This document shows positions 1 through 9,004 of a DNA stretch of 64,000 nt, piece by piece. The DNA comes from Paenibacillus sp. Root52 (lineage in GTDB: Bacteria > Bacillota > Bacilli > Paenibacillales > Paenibacillaceae). The stretch's first letter is position 1; each line of letters opens with the position of its first letter. The translations under genes were made by a program, and so were the position numbers. Location of the stretch: positions 435,086 to 499,085 of the forward strand of contig NZ_LMFO01000012.1 in assembly GCF_001426865.1 (NCBI RefSeq), given 5' to 3'. The notes under the pieces were generated by a model, which worked only from the letters and a program-made list of their open reading frames with translations, was not told where the DNA came from and ran no database searches.

Positions 1-181
1 AATGTGGGGATTCAGGATGATTCTCGCCCCACTCTTCAGCTTTAGCTGTAGCGATAGGAATAGCTCGTCCTTCCTCATAACCATCCTCCAGTAGAGCATT
101 AGCGATCTCAATGGCCTTGTGTCGGATACGTGGCTCTAGATTTTTCATTGAGACAGGATAATCATGTTTGTTCCAAGGCAT
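1..181 (-). CDS. YdaT-like small protein (N-terminal part only)
   Basis: The reading frame opens with ATG at 181 and runs off the left edge of the window, so about 60 N-terminal residues are visible. The start MPWNKHDYPVSMKNL and the later EEGRAIPIATAKAEEW stretch resemble the YdaT family of small bacillary proteins, whose role is poorly known (a stress link has been proposed). The start is supported by an AGGAGGG ribosome binding site about 8 bases upstream. It is divergent from amj. The family call rests on memory of the N-terminal pattern; the C-terminal half cannot be seen. Confidence 0.6.
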   Translation of the reverse strand, partial: MPWNKHDYPVSMKNLEPRIRHKAIEIANALLEDGYEEGRAIPIATAKAEEWGENHPESPH

Positions 182-378
182 ATGAATTCCCTCCTGTGCA
201 ATATTGGATTAGTTGTATATTACCCTCTCCAGGAAGGGATAAACGAAAGGATTTTGTTTGAAGAGAAAGTGACTAAGCTGATCTGCATAGAGGAGGATCC
301 TATACTTTTGAAGGAACGAGGGGTATAATGCTGTTCAGGTATTAATGAACTAATTAGGGGAATAAAGGAGATTTACAT

Positions 379-1182
379 ATGTTCAGTCTAAGCTTAGCTA
401 TTCCAATGGTATTTACCATGTTAATTCATGCAGCGGATAGTTTATCCTATGCTTTGCGTCTTGGTGGACTTCGTACTCGTAGAATTGCATTAGCGATATC
501 GTTATCTGGGATTTTATTGTTAGTATCACGCACGTCCAATATGGCACAAGGGCCGATGGTCGGCAATTTGGTAGATACAGCTTCCAATGGGGGAACAACG
601 AATTTTGCAACACAGCTTCATTGGTTAATGGGAGCGGCAACGATCGGAACAGCACTTGCTATTCTTTGTTTTCCAACGATGGTCAAGCTGTCTTCCCGAA
701 TGGTCGTACATTTCGAAGCAGCGGGCTCCATTCCAACGATGGTTCGTGGTATGCTGAAGCGTAGTAAGATGAAGAATGCGATGTATTATATTACTCCACC
801 GTCATGGGTGATGGCGAAGCGATTAGTCCAACATGGCATGCCTAGACGTCTGATGATGTTGAACATTGCCGTGACGGCAATCTATACAACGGGTGTACTT
901 TCAAGTTTGTATGCGGCATACCTGTATCCTAGTCAGGCAATTGCTGCTTCCCAATCCACAGGATTAATCAATGGTATTGCAACCATTTTGCTCACCATCC
1001 TGATTGATCCACGCATTTCTCTTCTTAGTGACAAGTCATTACGCGGCGAGATTCGGTTGGATCGGATGAACCAAATCTATGGCTGTATGCTCGTATCCCG
1101 TTTGTTCGGTACGTTGCTTGCACAGCTGCTGTTGATTCCTTTTGCATATTGGATCGGCTGGATCGTAGGTTTAATACATTGA
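379..1182 (+). CDS. amj: Lipid II flippase, Amj family
   Basis: A 267-residue polytopic membrane protein with a hydrophobic N-terminus, the family-like segment SRTSNMAQGPMVG near residues 50-62 and several further membrane segments. Amj (formerly YdaH, DUF2837) moves the peptidoglycan precursor lipid II across the membrane as an alternative to MurJ. The length is close to the roughly 270 residues of B. subtilis Amj. The start has an AAAGGAG site nine bases before ATG. A TATAAT at 324-329 could be its -10 box, but no convincing -35 hexamer lies at the right distance and I see no clear ECF sigma-M type promoter. It is a single gene closed by a hairpin at 1275-1304. Confidence 0.82.
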   Translation: MFSLSLAIPMVFTMLIHAADSLSYALRLGGLRTRRIALAISLSGILLLVSRTSNMAQGPMVGNLVDTASNGGTTNFATQLHWLMGAATIGTALAILCFPTMVKLSSRMVVHFEAAGSIPTMVRGMLKRSKMKNAMYYITPPSWVMAKRLVQHGMPRRLMMLNIAVTAIYTTGVLSSLYAAYLYPSQAIAASQSTGLINGIATILLTILIDPRISLLSDKSLRGEIRLDRMNQIYGCMLVSRLFGTLLAQLLLIPFAYWIGWIVGLIH

Positions 1183-1274
1183 TCTCTCCTGATCTTGAGG
1201 GGTACCAACGTATTTGAGCCGCTGATATGTATATTTCTGAATCCATCCAAGAAGTTTAGGCTATAGCCATAATA

Positions 1275-1304
1275 AAAAGCAACGGCGAGTATGCCGTTGC
1301 TTTT
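1275..1304. terminator. Bidirectional intrinsic terminator between amj and msrAB
   Basis: A 12-bp perfect stem, AAAAGCAACGGC with GCCGTTGCTTTT, encloses a 6-base loop. A-rich and T-rich flanks let it terminate the convergent genes on both strands. Confidence 0.85.
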
Positions 1305-1347
1305 CTGTGTATCGTTCATATTTCAGTTCAGTGTATGCATCCTACGT

Positions 1348-2322
1348 TTAACGTGCTTCGTTAAAAAGTACGGCATACTCGCCGTAGCCTTCCTTCTGAA
1401 GATCCTCTTTGGGTACAAAACGCAGGGCAGCCGAGTTAATGCAATACCGCATACCTCCAGCTTCCGCAGGGCCGTCGTTGAACAGGTGACCCAGATGGGA
1501 ATCGCCTTCCCGACTTCTCACCTCAGTACGAATCATGAAGTGACTAAGATCGGTTTTCTCCTTCACGTTGTAGTCGCGAAGAGGGCGTGTGAAGCTTGGC
1601 CAGCCGCAACCGGAATCGTATTTGTCTGTAGAACTGAAGAGTGGCTCTCCAGACACGATATCGACGTAAATGCCGTCTCCATGGTGATCCCAGAATTCGT
1701 TATGGAAAGCAGGCTCTGTTGCATTGTTCTGCGTAACCTCGAATTGCAGAGGGGTCAGGCGCTCTTTGAGGCTATTTTTGTCCACATTGGTCGACCAGTT
1801 ATGCTCGATAAAGTCTTGACGACCAGAACCTTTGCTATACCGCTTGTAGTGGGCAGGGTTCTTCCGATGGTAATTTTGGTGATGCTCCTCAGCCTCATAG
1901 AACGTTTTTGCTGGCAAAATAGGAGTAAAGATCGGTTTATCAAACCGTCCGCTCTGTTCTAGTGCTGCTTTTGATGCTTCCGCAATCTCACGCTGCTCCT
2001 CTGTGTGATAGAAAATCGCGGTTTGGTAAGACGATCCACGGTCATGAAATTGGCCGCCTGCATCCGTAGGATCAATCTGCTGCCAGAACAGTTCAACAAG
2101 TTTCTCGTAAGGGAAAATCGATGGGTCAAACGTAATTTGAACCGCCTCTACGTGCCCAGTTGTTTCGGAGCACACTTCTTCATATGTTGGGTTCTCGGTA
2201 TGTCCACCTGTATAGCCTGATACAATTCCATGAATACCAGGCAATTCCTCAAAGGGGGATACCATACACCAGAAGCACCCGCCTGCAAAAGTTGCTTTTT
2301 CACTTGTGTGTTGTTGTTCCAT
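1348..2322 (-). CDS. msrAB: Bifunctional peptide methionine sulfoxide reductase MsrA-MsrB
   Basis: A 324-residue fusion that repairs oxidised methionine: the N-terminal MsrA domain reduces the S-sulfoxide and the C-terminal MsrB domain the R-sulfoxide. The MsrA catalytic motif GCFWC is at residues 15-19, with the catalytic Cys at 16. The MsrB part starts near residue 180, carries the zinc/structural CGWPSF motif and ends with the catalytic GMRYCINS motif. A longer frame reaches 2391, but ATG at 2322 has a GGAGTG site at proper spacing and begins just before the conserved core, so I chose it. No signal peptide is seen, so it is probably cytoplasmic. It is a single gene that converges on amj. 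Confidence 0.93.
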   Translation of the reverse strand: MEQQHTSEKATFAGGCFWCMVSPFEELPGIHGIVSGYTGGHTENPTYEEVCSETTGHVEAVQITFDPSIFPYEKLVELFWQQIDPTDAGGQFHDRGSSYQTAIFYHTEEQREIAEASKAALEQSGRFDKPIFTPILPAKTFYEAEEHHQNYHRKNPAHYKRYSKGSGRQDFIEHNWSTNVDKNSLKERLTPLQFEVTQNNATEPAFHNEFWDHHGDGIYVDIVSGEPLFSSTDKYDSGCGWPSFTRPLRDYNVKEKTDLSHFMIRTEVRSREGDSHLGHLFNDGPAEAGGMRYCINSAALRFVPKEDLQKEGYGEYAVLFNEAR

Positions 2323-2584
2323 ACTATAGTCACTCCATTTCTGATGAAGATCTAGGCTCGTGGTCGAAATTGTCGTGCCTTCGGTTTGCACGTTCGTCCA
2401 AAAATAAAGGCCACGCCGTTTCGATCACTACTCCAGCAATCTATCGTTTTATTGAAACTTATTACACAAGAATTTTGTTTACTCCTCTATTATATCCTGA
2501 ATTGGCAAGCCAACCAAGTCGGAGAGAGAGCAAGATTCTTATGATCCTAACCTAATCCTTAGCCGATCCTCATCTAACAGGCAC

Positions 2585-3196
2585 TCAGACCTTTTTTCGA
2601 GAACGAAAACGAAACACGAGTAAAATAACCGTCATGAACAATAAATAAACCCCAAGAACGAGAAGACTCAACCAGATGGACTCGCTTGCTTGGGCTCCGG
2701 CGTATGCAAATACAAAAATAGCGGGCATTTTGCCAATGGCAGTAGCGATCATGAACGTCCAGAAGGGAGTATAGGTGATGCCTGCATAAATATTGACAGC
2801 AGTCTGAGGAACGATGGGAAGCAATCGAAGAGTCATAACGCCCATAAAAGGATGTGCTTCCATCCAAGAAGTGAATCGGTTAAGTCCTCGTATACGATCT
2901 AAGTAGGATCTAGCCTGAGCTCTAAATACATATCGAGCACCTGCATATACCAGCAATGCCGCGAGTGTTGTTCCTGACCAGCTTACCCAGGCAGCCATGG
3001 TGGTACCATAACTGTAACCCAGAGCAGCAATAACAAACTTATATGGAATTACAGGGACAAGGGCAAATAACATCGCAATGATAATAAGCATAGGGATGGA
3101 TTGATGGGAATCCGTCCATTCCAACAGTTCATATCTGTACATAAACATGACTCCGGCAAGCAAAACATATAACAGGAGCCAAAACCATTTTCGCAA
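2585..3196 (-). CDS. TVP38/TMEM64 (SNARE-associated Golgi, DedA-like) membrane protein
   Basis: About 203 residues with five or so hydrophobic segments. The family core is visible as the VPVIPYKFVIAALGYSYG re-entrant-like segment and RLLPIVPQTAVNIYAG. Members of this DedA-related superfamily are thought to act in lipid or undecaprenyl-phosphate transport; the substrate here is unknown. The open frame extends to 3403, but that extension is encoded by a dispersed repeat (3242-3393). A TTG codon at 3196 has an AAAGGAG site nine bases upstream and gives a normal family length (MRKWFWLLL...). I therefore take the TTG as the start. The repeat lies directly upstream and may carry or separate its promoter. 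Confidence 0.75.
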   Translation of the reverse strand: MRKWFWLLLYVLLAGVMFMYRYELLEWTDSHQSIPMLIIIAMLFALVPVIPYKFVIAALGYSYGTTMAAWVSWSGTTLAALLVYAGARYVFRAQARSYLDRIRGLNRFTSWMEAHPFMGVMTLRLLPIVPQTAVNIYAGITYTPFWTFMIATAIGKMPAIFVFAYAGAQASESIWLSLLVLGVYLLFMTVILLVFRFRSRKKV

Positions 3197-3241
3197 AATC
3201 TTAATGCTCCTTTCAGCATCAGAACATTCTGAGCTACGTTT

Positions 3242-3393
3242 AAGTGCGTGTTCAAAAAGGTTGGTTTTCAGTACCGAGAAGATGGGATGAAGATAGAAAT
3301 GGAGTAGCGGAGCGTAGGCAAAACTACGTGAGCAACGGACATTTCGGCTGAATCCCATATTCGTAATCAAAAGCGGATTTTTTGAACAACCTC
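3242..3393 (-). repeat. Dispersed repeat with inverted ends, full-length copy (about 152 bp)
   Basis: Read on the minus strand it begins GAGGTTGTTCAAAAA and ends TTTTTGAACACGCACTT, so the two ends are imperfect inverted repeats (TGTTCAAAAA / TTTTTGAACA). Its right part, from CATCCCATCTTCT to the end, recurs almost unchanged at 24001-24065, and its left 33 bases recur at 49545-49578. It lies directly upstream of the TVP38 gene. Its open frame, fused to that gene, is judged non-coding. There is no transposase inside, so it is at most a non-autonomous element. Confidence 0.75.
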
Positions 3394-3577
3394 GTTTAAT
3401 CAAAAGTAAACTTGCCTAAAACCACATCTAGTAATTGTACCATGTTCGTTCAGGGAGCGGTTAGTTGGAAGCTGACTCAGGAATCTGCTCAGGAACCTTA
3501 CTGGCATGTTGCCCTCTGAAGGGTTAAACTATAGGACGTGGAAATAAAGAACTCTCGTTGAAGGTGGAATGCTCATC

Positions 3578-4516
3578 ATGGACACAACTAAGCGAACCCG
3601 TGTTGGAATCATTGGTCTCGGGGGAATTGCAAGTAAAGTATATTTACCGTTATTAAGTACGCATTCGAAGGTAGAGATTGCAGGTGTAATGAATCGCTCC
3701 ATAGAACGAGTGGAGAACGTGCAACAAGCCTATAGATTAACTAATGGGACAACGGATATCAAGGAATTGTTATCCTGGGAACTGGATGCCGTATTTGTAC
3801 ATACAGCAACGGAAGCGCACTTTGAAATAGTGATGCAATGTTTGGAGCAGGGACTTGCCGTCTATGTGGATAAACCGCTGTCGTATAAGCTGCGTGAATC
3901 TGAAGAGATGACCGCTTTTGCAGAAGCACAAGGCCTGCTGCTAGGTGTAGGCTTTAACCGTAGATTCGCTCCCATGTATCAAAAGGCCAAAGAATGGATG
4001 CGTGCCGGTGGAGGCTATGATTCCTTAACCGTGACGAAGCATCGGACAGGTATTCAGGATCGTCCTTCGGCTGAAACCATTTATGATGATCTTATTCACA
4101 TTCTTGATTTGTTATATTGGTATTCAGACGGCGATGTCGAGTTGCTTCAACATTGGATTCGTAAAACCGATACAGACAGGCTAATTCATGCGTCCGGCGC
4201 GGTGAAGCTTGGAAGAACAGCCTACGGAAGATATGATATGGTGCGCGAGGCTGGCGCAGATCTAGAGAAGATTGAGCTGCACGGCAGAGGGAGATCTGTG
4301 GAAGTCGTTAACATGGAAATTGCCAGATATACAGAACGTGGTGGACTTGAACAGCAAGAGGTGTTTGGTAGCTGGGATGGTATTTTGGCACGAAGAGGTT
4401 TTGCTGGGGCGGTAGATCATTTCCTCGCTTCCATGGAAACACCTGACGATTGTCTAATCAGTGCGAGCCATGTCATGGAGAGTCATGAGCTCGCTGAACA
4501 ATTGATTCGTAAATAA
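3578..4516 (+). CDS. Gfo/Idh/MocA family NAD(P)-dependent oxidoreductase
   Basis: A 312-residue dehydrogenase of the family that oxidises or reduces sugars, inositols and their derivatives. An N-terminal Rossmann fold is shown by VGIIGLGGIASKVYLP at residues 9-24. The catalytic-type lysine motif is VDKPLS, with Asp in place of the usual Glu of EKP. The C-terminal half is the alpha/beta substrate domain. ATG at 3578 was preferred over ATG at 3569 because GGTGGA is nine bases before it. The unknown gene at 4551 follows after 34 bases and is probably co-transcribed. The substrate cannot be read from the sequence. It is separate from the two paralogues at 5903 and 7799. Confidence 0.85.
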   Translation: MDTTKRTRVGIIGLGGIASKVYLPLLSTHSKVEIAGVMNRSIERVENVQQAYRLTNGTTDIKELLSWELDAVFVHTATEAHFEIVMQCLEQGLAVYVDKPLSYKLRESEEMTAFAEAQGLLLGVGFNRRFAPMYQKAKEWMRAGGGYDSLTVTKHRTGIQDRPSAETIYDDLIHILDLLYWYSDGDVELLQHWIRKTDTDRLIHASGAVKLGRTAYGRYDMVREAGADLEKIELHGRGRSVEVVNMEIARYTERGGLEQQEVFGSWDGILARRGFAGAVDHFLASMETPDDCLISASHVMESHELAEQLIRK

Positions 4517-4550
4517 TCTGGCATAGTGTACACATTAGGAGGAGTAACGT

Positions 4551-4865
4551 ATGGACGAGTATGAGAAGGAACGGAACAAACAGATTGAGGAAGCTGTCAT
4601 TGAAAGTTATAAACAGGAAGAAGAAATGATGATTCTGGTTTTTGCCCAGTGGTGTGTCAATCAAGGGTTGAACCCGGAAGAGATGTACCGGCAAGCCTAC
4701 CCAGATCAGCAGAGCAACGAGCGTTTACAGCAGGTGCTAAAACTGGTTGTATCCAAGGAGGAAGCCGGTGATATTCCGGATGATACCGTGCTGGGTGTTC
4801 TATCGATGTTTGGCAACGATGATCTGGCTATGGTCGTATCAGAGGCTATTGCTTCAAGAAAGTAA
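4551..4865 (+). CDS. Small acidic protein of unknown function
   Basis: I do not recognise this 104-residue protein. It has no signal peptide or membrane segment. The first 30 residues are highly charged and probably helical (DEYEKERNKQIEEAVIESY), followed by a compact region with one Cys in FAQWCVNQG. The frame is credible because a TTAGGAGGAG site stands at good spacing before ATG and the composition matches its neighbours. It follows the oxidoreductase at 3578 in the same direction with a short gap, suggesting an operon, but context gives no function. Confidence 0.7.
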   Translation: MDEYEKERNKQIEEAVIESYKQEEEMMILVFAQWCVNQGLNPEEMYRQAYPDQQSNERLQQVLKLVVSKEEAGDIPDDTVLGVLSMFGNDDLAMVVSEAIASRK

Positions 4866-4914
4866 GTTGAGACTTCTTGAACGTGTATTGTACGTAAACT
4901 CAGCACCTTGATTG

Positions 4915-5733
4915 TTACATCTGCTCCCGATGGATAATGCGAAACTCCTTAGGTGACATGCCAAAACGGGAGCGGAATACACGGTGGAAATACGTATAAT
5001 TGTTAAAACCGGAGGACTCGGATACATGTTCCAGGGTCATCGGACTGAAGATAATCCGTTCCCTGGCCATGTTCAGCCGCACATCCAGCGTATATTGCAT
5101 AATGCTTTTGCCAAATGCCTCTTTAAAGAGATGAACACACCGCGAAACACTGATCCCCACAGAAGAAGCAACATCCTCAAGCTTAAACAACGAGGACGCA
5201 TTCTCCTCAATATAACTTTTAATCTCATAAGCTACATAATTCGTATTCGTAATGGTCGGATGTTCAGATAATAGCCGATCGCTCTCGAGGCATAGGATAC
5301 GCATATAATAACTTGCAATCTCGGGATAAGGGTTGGAAATCCGGCGTTGCTCTAAGACGAGCTGGCGAAACAGCGTAAGCAGGCTCTCCGAAAGTTCCAC
5401 TTTAATTCGGTTTGGTCGTTTGTGTCGTTTCCACCATTCATCCACCCAAGAGCCATTGAAGAAGACATGATAATCTCCACTCTCGACGAGACGTTCTCCC
5501 ATGGGATTAAGCTCATTGTCTATTTTCAATTCATAAGGTTCGTCCGGGCTAAAAACAAGCAGATCACCCGCATCAACTAGTGACATGGCACCATCTACAC
5601 GAGCCCTGCAACGTCCATCCGTCTGAAGCCTCATCAAGTAGTTCTTGACCCCATCGGGCTGTACCATAGCGTAGGGTTTACGGTGAAATGAGAAGCCTGC
5701 CGTGAGAACCTGGCAGGAATGATCGGTCGGCAT
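4915..5733 (-). CDS. AraC family transcriptional regulator
   Basis: A 272-residue regulator. The N-terminal 150 residues form a cupin-like sugar-sensing domain (SLVDAGDLLVFSPDEPYEL is typical). The C-terminal 100 residues hold the two AraC helix-turn-helix motifs: LEDVASSVGISVSRCVHLFKE, then the signature SGFNNYTYFHRVFRSRFG followed by SPKEFR. ATG at 5733 was chosen over 5739 because AAGGAG then lies seven bases upstream. It is divergent from the five-gene sugar operon starting at 5903, and the shared 170-bp intergenic region carries an inverted repeat (5760-5789). It is most likely the local, ligand-responsive activator of that operon. Confidence 0.87.
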   Translation of the reverse strand: MPTDHSCQVLTAGFSFHRKPYAMVQPDGVKNYLMRLQTDGRCRARVDGAMSLVDAGDLLVFSPDEPYELKIDNELNPMGERLVESGDYHVFFNGSWVDEWWKRHKRPNRIKVELSESLLTLFRQLVLEQRRISNPYPEIASYYMRILCLESDRLLSEHPTITNTNYVAYEIKSYIEENASSLFKLEDVASSVGISVSRCVHLFKEAFGKSIMQYTLDVRLNMARERIIFSPMTLEHVSESSGFNNYTYFHRVFRSRFGMSPKEFRIIHREQM

Positions 5734-5759
5734 AGGCATACTCCTTGCAAATCAAAAAT

Positions 5760-5789
5760 TATGATCAGATAGTTCATGTTTCGATCATA
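5760..5789. promoter_or_regulatory. Inverted repeat in the araC-type/operon divergent promoter region
   Basis: TATGATC and GATCATA form a perfect 7-bp inverted repeat separated by 16 bases, in AT-rich DNA between the divergent AraC gene and the sugar operon. The geometry would suit a dimeric regulator. Binding by the AraC protein is inference. Confidence 0.4.
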
Positions 5790-5902
5790 TTATTCATTTT
5801 AATTGAAGCCAAAAAGGAATACCATAGTGTTAGATTTAAGATACAGTAATTACAATTTAATAAAAACAGCTTCTCACGATACGTAAGGAGATGAACGTCA
5901 AC

Positions 5903-7018
5903 GTGGACAAAATGAAAGCAGGCATCATAGGGTGCGGCAATATTAGCGCCATTTATCTGGAGAATCTGAAGAACAGTCCCGTCATTGAGGTTGTGGCCGT
6001 CGCGGATCTGATCCTTGAACGTGCGCAAGAGCGGGCAGATGAATTTAATATCGCAAACGTTTACAATGTAGATGAGTTGCTGCAAAATAAGGAAATTGAG
6101 CTTGTCATCAACTTGACTGTTCCTGGAAGTCATGCAATGACGGACATAGCTGCTCTTGAGGCAGGCAAGCATGTATATGCTGAGAAACCGCTGGCTATTT
6201 CTATAGAAGATGGTCGCAAAGTCATTGAACTGGCTGAAGAAAAAGGACTCTATGTTGGCTCGGCACCGGATACATTCCTCGGATCAGGTATCCAGACGGC
6301 TCGTCAAGCGATCGAAGATGGCCTGATTGGTAAGCCAATTGCAGCTACTTCCTTCTTCATGGGTGGTGGACCAGAAGCATGGCATCCGAATCCAGAATTC
6401 TTCTATATGGATGGAGGCGGACCTATGTTTGACATGGGACCATATTACCTCACAGCCTTAGTTACATTGCTTGGATCTATTCGTAGAATTAGTTCTTCGG
6501 CAGGGATTCAGATTGTAGATCGTACGATTGGTTCTGGTCCTAAGGAAGGTACGTCGTTGCAAGTACAAACACCAACGCATCTTGCGGGAACCATTGATTT
6601 TAATGGCGGTGCCATTGCAACGATGATTACAAGCTTCGATATTCGAGGCGCTTCAGATCTGCCACGCATTGAAATTTACGGTACAGAAGGCACGCTCAGT
6701 GTACCTGACCCGAATTATTTTAATGGAGAAGTGAAGCTTCGCAAATATGGTCAGGATACATGGGAGACGGTTACACCGAAATTTGAAAGTGGTCAAAATG
6801 AGCGTGGCATAGGTGTGAACGAGATGGTTGAATCCATTCGTGCTGGACGTGAGAGCAAAGCAAGTGGCAAACTGGCGTACCATGTACTTGAAGCTATGCA
6901 TGCATTCCAGCGCTCGTCTCTTGAGGGCAAACACATTTTGCTTGAAAGCAACTATGAATACAATGCTGCAACGAAGACAGATGACAATCAGACGGAGACC
7001 GTACCATCCACTAATTGA
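5903..7018 (+). CDS. Gfo/Idh/MocA family oxidoreductase, operon gene 1
   Basis: About 371 residues. The Rossmann nucleotide-binding motif AGIIGCGNISAIYLENL is at the N-terminus, EKPLAI carries the catalytic-type lysine, and the C-terminal domain includes GGGPMFDMGPYYLTAL, where a His or Tyr often completes the active site. The family oxidises sugar hydroxyls with NAD(P). The frame opens with ATG at 5891, but that overlaps the AAGGAGATGA ribosome binding site, so GTG at 5903 is the likely start. It is the first gene of an operon with a sugar isomerase-type protein, a second oxidoreductase, a second isomerase and a ThuA-like protein. The next gene starts 23 bases after its stop. Confidence 0.85.
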   Translation: MDKMKAGIIGCGNISAIYLENLKNSPVIEVVAVADLILERAQERADEFNIANVYNVDELLQNKEIELVINLTVPGSHAMTDIAALEAGKHVYAEKPLAISIEDGRKVIELAEEKGLYVGSAPDTFLGSGIQTARQAIEDGLIGKPIAATSFFMGGGPEAWHPNPEFFYMDGGGPMFDMGPYYLTALVTLLGSIRRISSSAGIQIVDRTIGSGPKEGTSLQVQTPTHLAGTIDFNGGAIATMITSFDIRGASDLPRIEIYGTEGTLSVPDPNYFNGEVKLRKYGQDTWETVTPKFESGQNERGIGVNEMVESIRAGRESKASGKLAYHVLEAMHAFQRSSLEGKHILLESNYEYNAATKTDDNQTETVPSTN

Positions 7019-7041
7019 TTTCAGATGAGGTGAAGCAGGAA

Positions 7042-7806
7042 ATGTTGAAGATCGGATTACAGTTATACACCGTGCGGGATGAACTGGAACGCGATTTTAA
7101 AGGAACGCTTGCTAAGATTGCGGAACTCGGCTACCAAGGTGTGGAATTCCATAATTTCTATGGACATAGCGCAGAGGAAGTCAGAGCTATCGTAAATGAA
7201 CTCCGACTGGAAATTGTAGGTACACATGTACAATATAACAGCTTGAAAGAAGATTTGGATTCGGTTATCGCTTATCACAAAGCACTGGGCAATCGGAATC
7301 TAATCGTTCCTTATTTGTCAGAGGAACAACGGCAGTGGGAGGACGTATTCGCTTCGCTGAATGCAATCGGTGAGAAGATCTCGGCAGAGAATCTGGTGCT
7401 GTTCTATCACAATCATGATTTTGAATTTACAGCGCAAGTCGGTGGTCGTCCGGCATTGTACGCGATGTACGAGACCGTTCCTGCTTCTCACCTACAGGTA
7501 GAGCTGGACACATGTTGGGCGCATGCTGCTGGCTATCCACCAACGGAAGTGATCGCGAAGTATGCAGGACGTCTGCCGCTGGTGCATTGGAAGGATATGA
7601 GTCGTACCGAAGGGCGCGTGTTAACCGTTGAATTTGGCCAGGGGGAAGTAGACTTGGAAGCGGTTGCTGTAGCGTCAGACCAAGCTGGAGCTGAATGGCT
7701 GGTAGTGGAACAGGATGAATGCCAGAATCCATCATTGATAAGCATTGAGAATAGCATGAACTGGATTCGCCAATATGCCGCTAACGGAGGACCTATCCAT
7801 GTCTAA
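7042..7806 (+). CDS. Sugar phosphate isomerase/epimerase (AP endonuclease 2 family), operon gene 2
   Basis: A 254-residue TIM-barrel protein of the xylose isomerase-like superfamily. IGLQLYTVRDEL opens the barrel, and likely metal ligands lie in YQGVEFHNF, LFYHNHDFEF, VELDTCWAHAAG and VHWKDM. Family members isomerise or epimerise sugars, or act on 3-keto-sugars together with Gfo/Idh/MocA partners; the reaction here is unproven. The frame extends to a TTG at 7015, but ATG at 7042 has GAGGTGA eight bases upstream and begins directly at the first strand. It overlaps the next gene by 8 bases, implying translational coupling. Confidence 0.83.
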   Translation: MLKIGLQLYTVRDELERDFKGTLAKIAELGYQGVEFHNFYGHSAEEVRAIVNELRLEIVGTHVQYNSLKEDLDSVIAYHKALGNRNLIVPYLSEEQRQWEDVFASLNAIGEKISAENLVLFYHNHDFEFTAQVGGRPALYAMYETVPASHLQVELDTCWAHAAGYPPTEVIAKYAGRLPLVHWKDMSRTEGRVLTVEFGQGEVDLEAVAVASDQAGAEWLVVEQDECQNPSLISIENSMNWIRQYAANGGPIHV

Positions 7807-8884
7807 AGTACTTAACATAGCTATTGTTGGTTGTGGTGGCATTGCCAAAGGAAAACATATGCCGAGTCTGTCCAAACAATCTCAGGGTCGAATGGTCGCT
7901 TTCTGTGACATTGTGAAAGAACGAGCGGAAGAGGCGGCAGCTGAATTCGGAGCAGAGGGCGCCAAAGTGTACACGGATTATCATGAACTACTGAAGGATG
8001 AAAGTATCGATGTGATTCATGTGTGTACGCCAAACGATTCGCACTCCGTCATCACTGTAGCAGCTCTGGAAGCTGGTAAACATGTCATGTGTGAGAAACC
8101 GATGGCGAAGACATCTGAACAGGCCAAAGCGATGCTCGAGGCGGCACAACGTACCGGTAAGAAGTTATCGATTGCGTACCAGAACCGCTTCCGCAGCGAT
8201 AGTCAGTATTTGAAGCAGATGTGTGAGGATGGCGAGTTAGGGGATATTTACTTTGGTAAAGCAATTGCCCTTCGCAGACGGGCTGTTCCAACCTGGGGTG
8301 TGTTTTTGGATGAAGAGAAACAGGGTGGTGGTCCGTTAATCGATATTGGTACTCACGCCCTGGATCTGACACTATGGCTAATGGACAATTACAAACCGAA
8401 GAGTGTTATGGGTTCTACCTTCCACAAGCTTGGTCAGCGTGAAAATGCGGCAAATGCTTTTGGACCGTGGGATCCAGAACAATTTAAGGTGGAGGATTCG
8501 GCATTCGGTTTTATCACCATGCAGAATGGAGCTACGATTATCATCGAGTCAAGTTGGGCATTGAATGTTGCTGAGTTTGGTGAAGCCAAATCATTACTAT
8601 GTGGTACCGAAGGCGGTGCTGATATGCAGGATGGTTTGCGAATCAATGGTGAGAAGCGAAGCCGATTGTACGAAACGAAGGTTGATCTGGATGCAGGTGG
8701 AGTAGCCTTCTACAGCGGCAGTGCTGAAAATGAAGCAGATCGCGAAGCTAGAATGTGGCTTGAAGCGATTATTGAAGACAAAGAACCTGTCGTTAAACCA
8801 GAGCAAGCTCTCGTTGTAACTCAGATTCTTGAGGCGATCTATGAATCGGCTCAAACCGGAAAAGCCGTTTATTTTGAATCCTAA
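7799..8884 (+). CDS. Gfo/Idh/MocA family oxidoreductase, operon gene 3
   Basis: A 361-residue NAD(P)-dependent sugar dehydrogenase-type protein. The Rossmann motif IAIVGCGGIAKGKHMPSL is at residues 6-23, the EKPMAK lysine motif lies near residue 100, and GGGPLIDIGTHALDLTLW is a typical second-domain segment containing the candidate catalytic His. ATG at 7799 follows CGGAGGA by seven bases and overlaps the end of the isomerase gene. It is paralogous to the product at 5903 but clearly divergent, so the two probably act on different intermediates, for example one oxidising and one reducing. The substrate is unknown. Confidence 0.85.
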   Translation: MSKVLNIAIVGCGGIAKGKHMPSLSKQSQGRMVAFCDIVKERAEEAAAEFGAEGAKVYTDYHELLKDESIDVIHVCTPNDSHSVITVAALEAGKHVMCEKPMAKTSEQAKAMLEAAQRTGKKLSIAYQNRFRSDSQYLKQMCEDGELGDIYFGKAIALRRRAVPTWGVFLDEEKQGGGPLIDIGTHALDLTLWLMDNYKPKSVMGSTFHKLGQRENAANAFGPWDPEQFKVEDSAFGFITMQNGATIIIESSWALNVAEFGEAKSLLCGTEGGADMQDGLRINGEKRSRLYETKVDLDAGGVAFYSGSAENEADREARMWLEAIIEDKEPVVKPEQALVVTQILEAIYESAQTGKAVYFES

Positions 8885-9004
8885 AGGGATAGAAATGATC
8901 TTCATTTTCCACAATAAACGATACAATTAAATGATCCGAGCGGTTATTTATACAAATGAACGAATTAGCAATTATACGACATCTATTCTAGGGAGGAATC
9001 GCAC

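Noticed and set aside
1291..1962. 223-codon plus-strand frame opposite msrAB
   Set aside because: It overlaps the clear MsrA-MsrB gene on the other strand, starts in the terminator and shows no family features.
3242..3393. Insertion sequence
   Set aside because: At 152 bp it has no transposase and no visible target-site duplication; at most it is a non-autonomous repeat.
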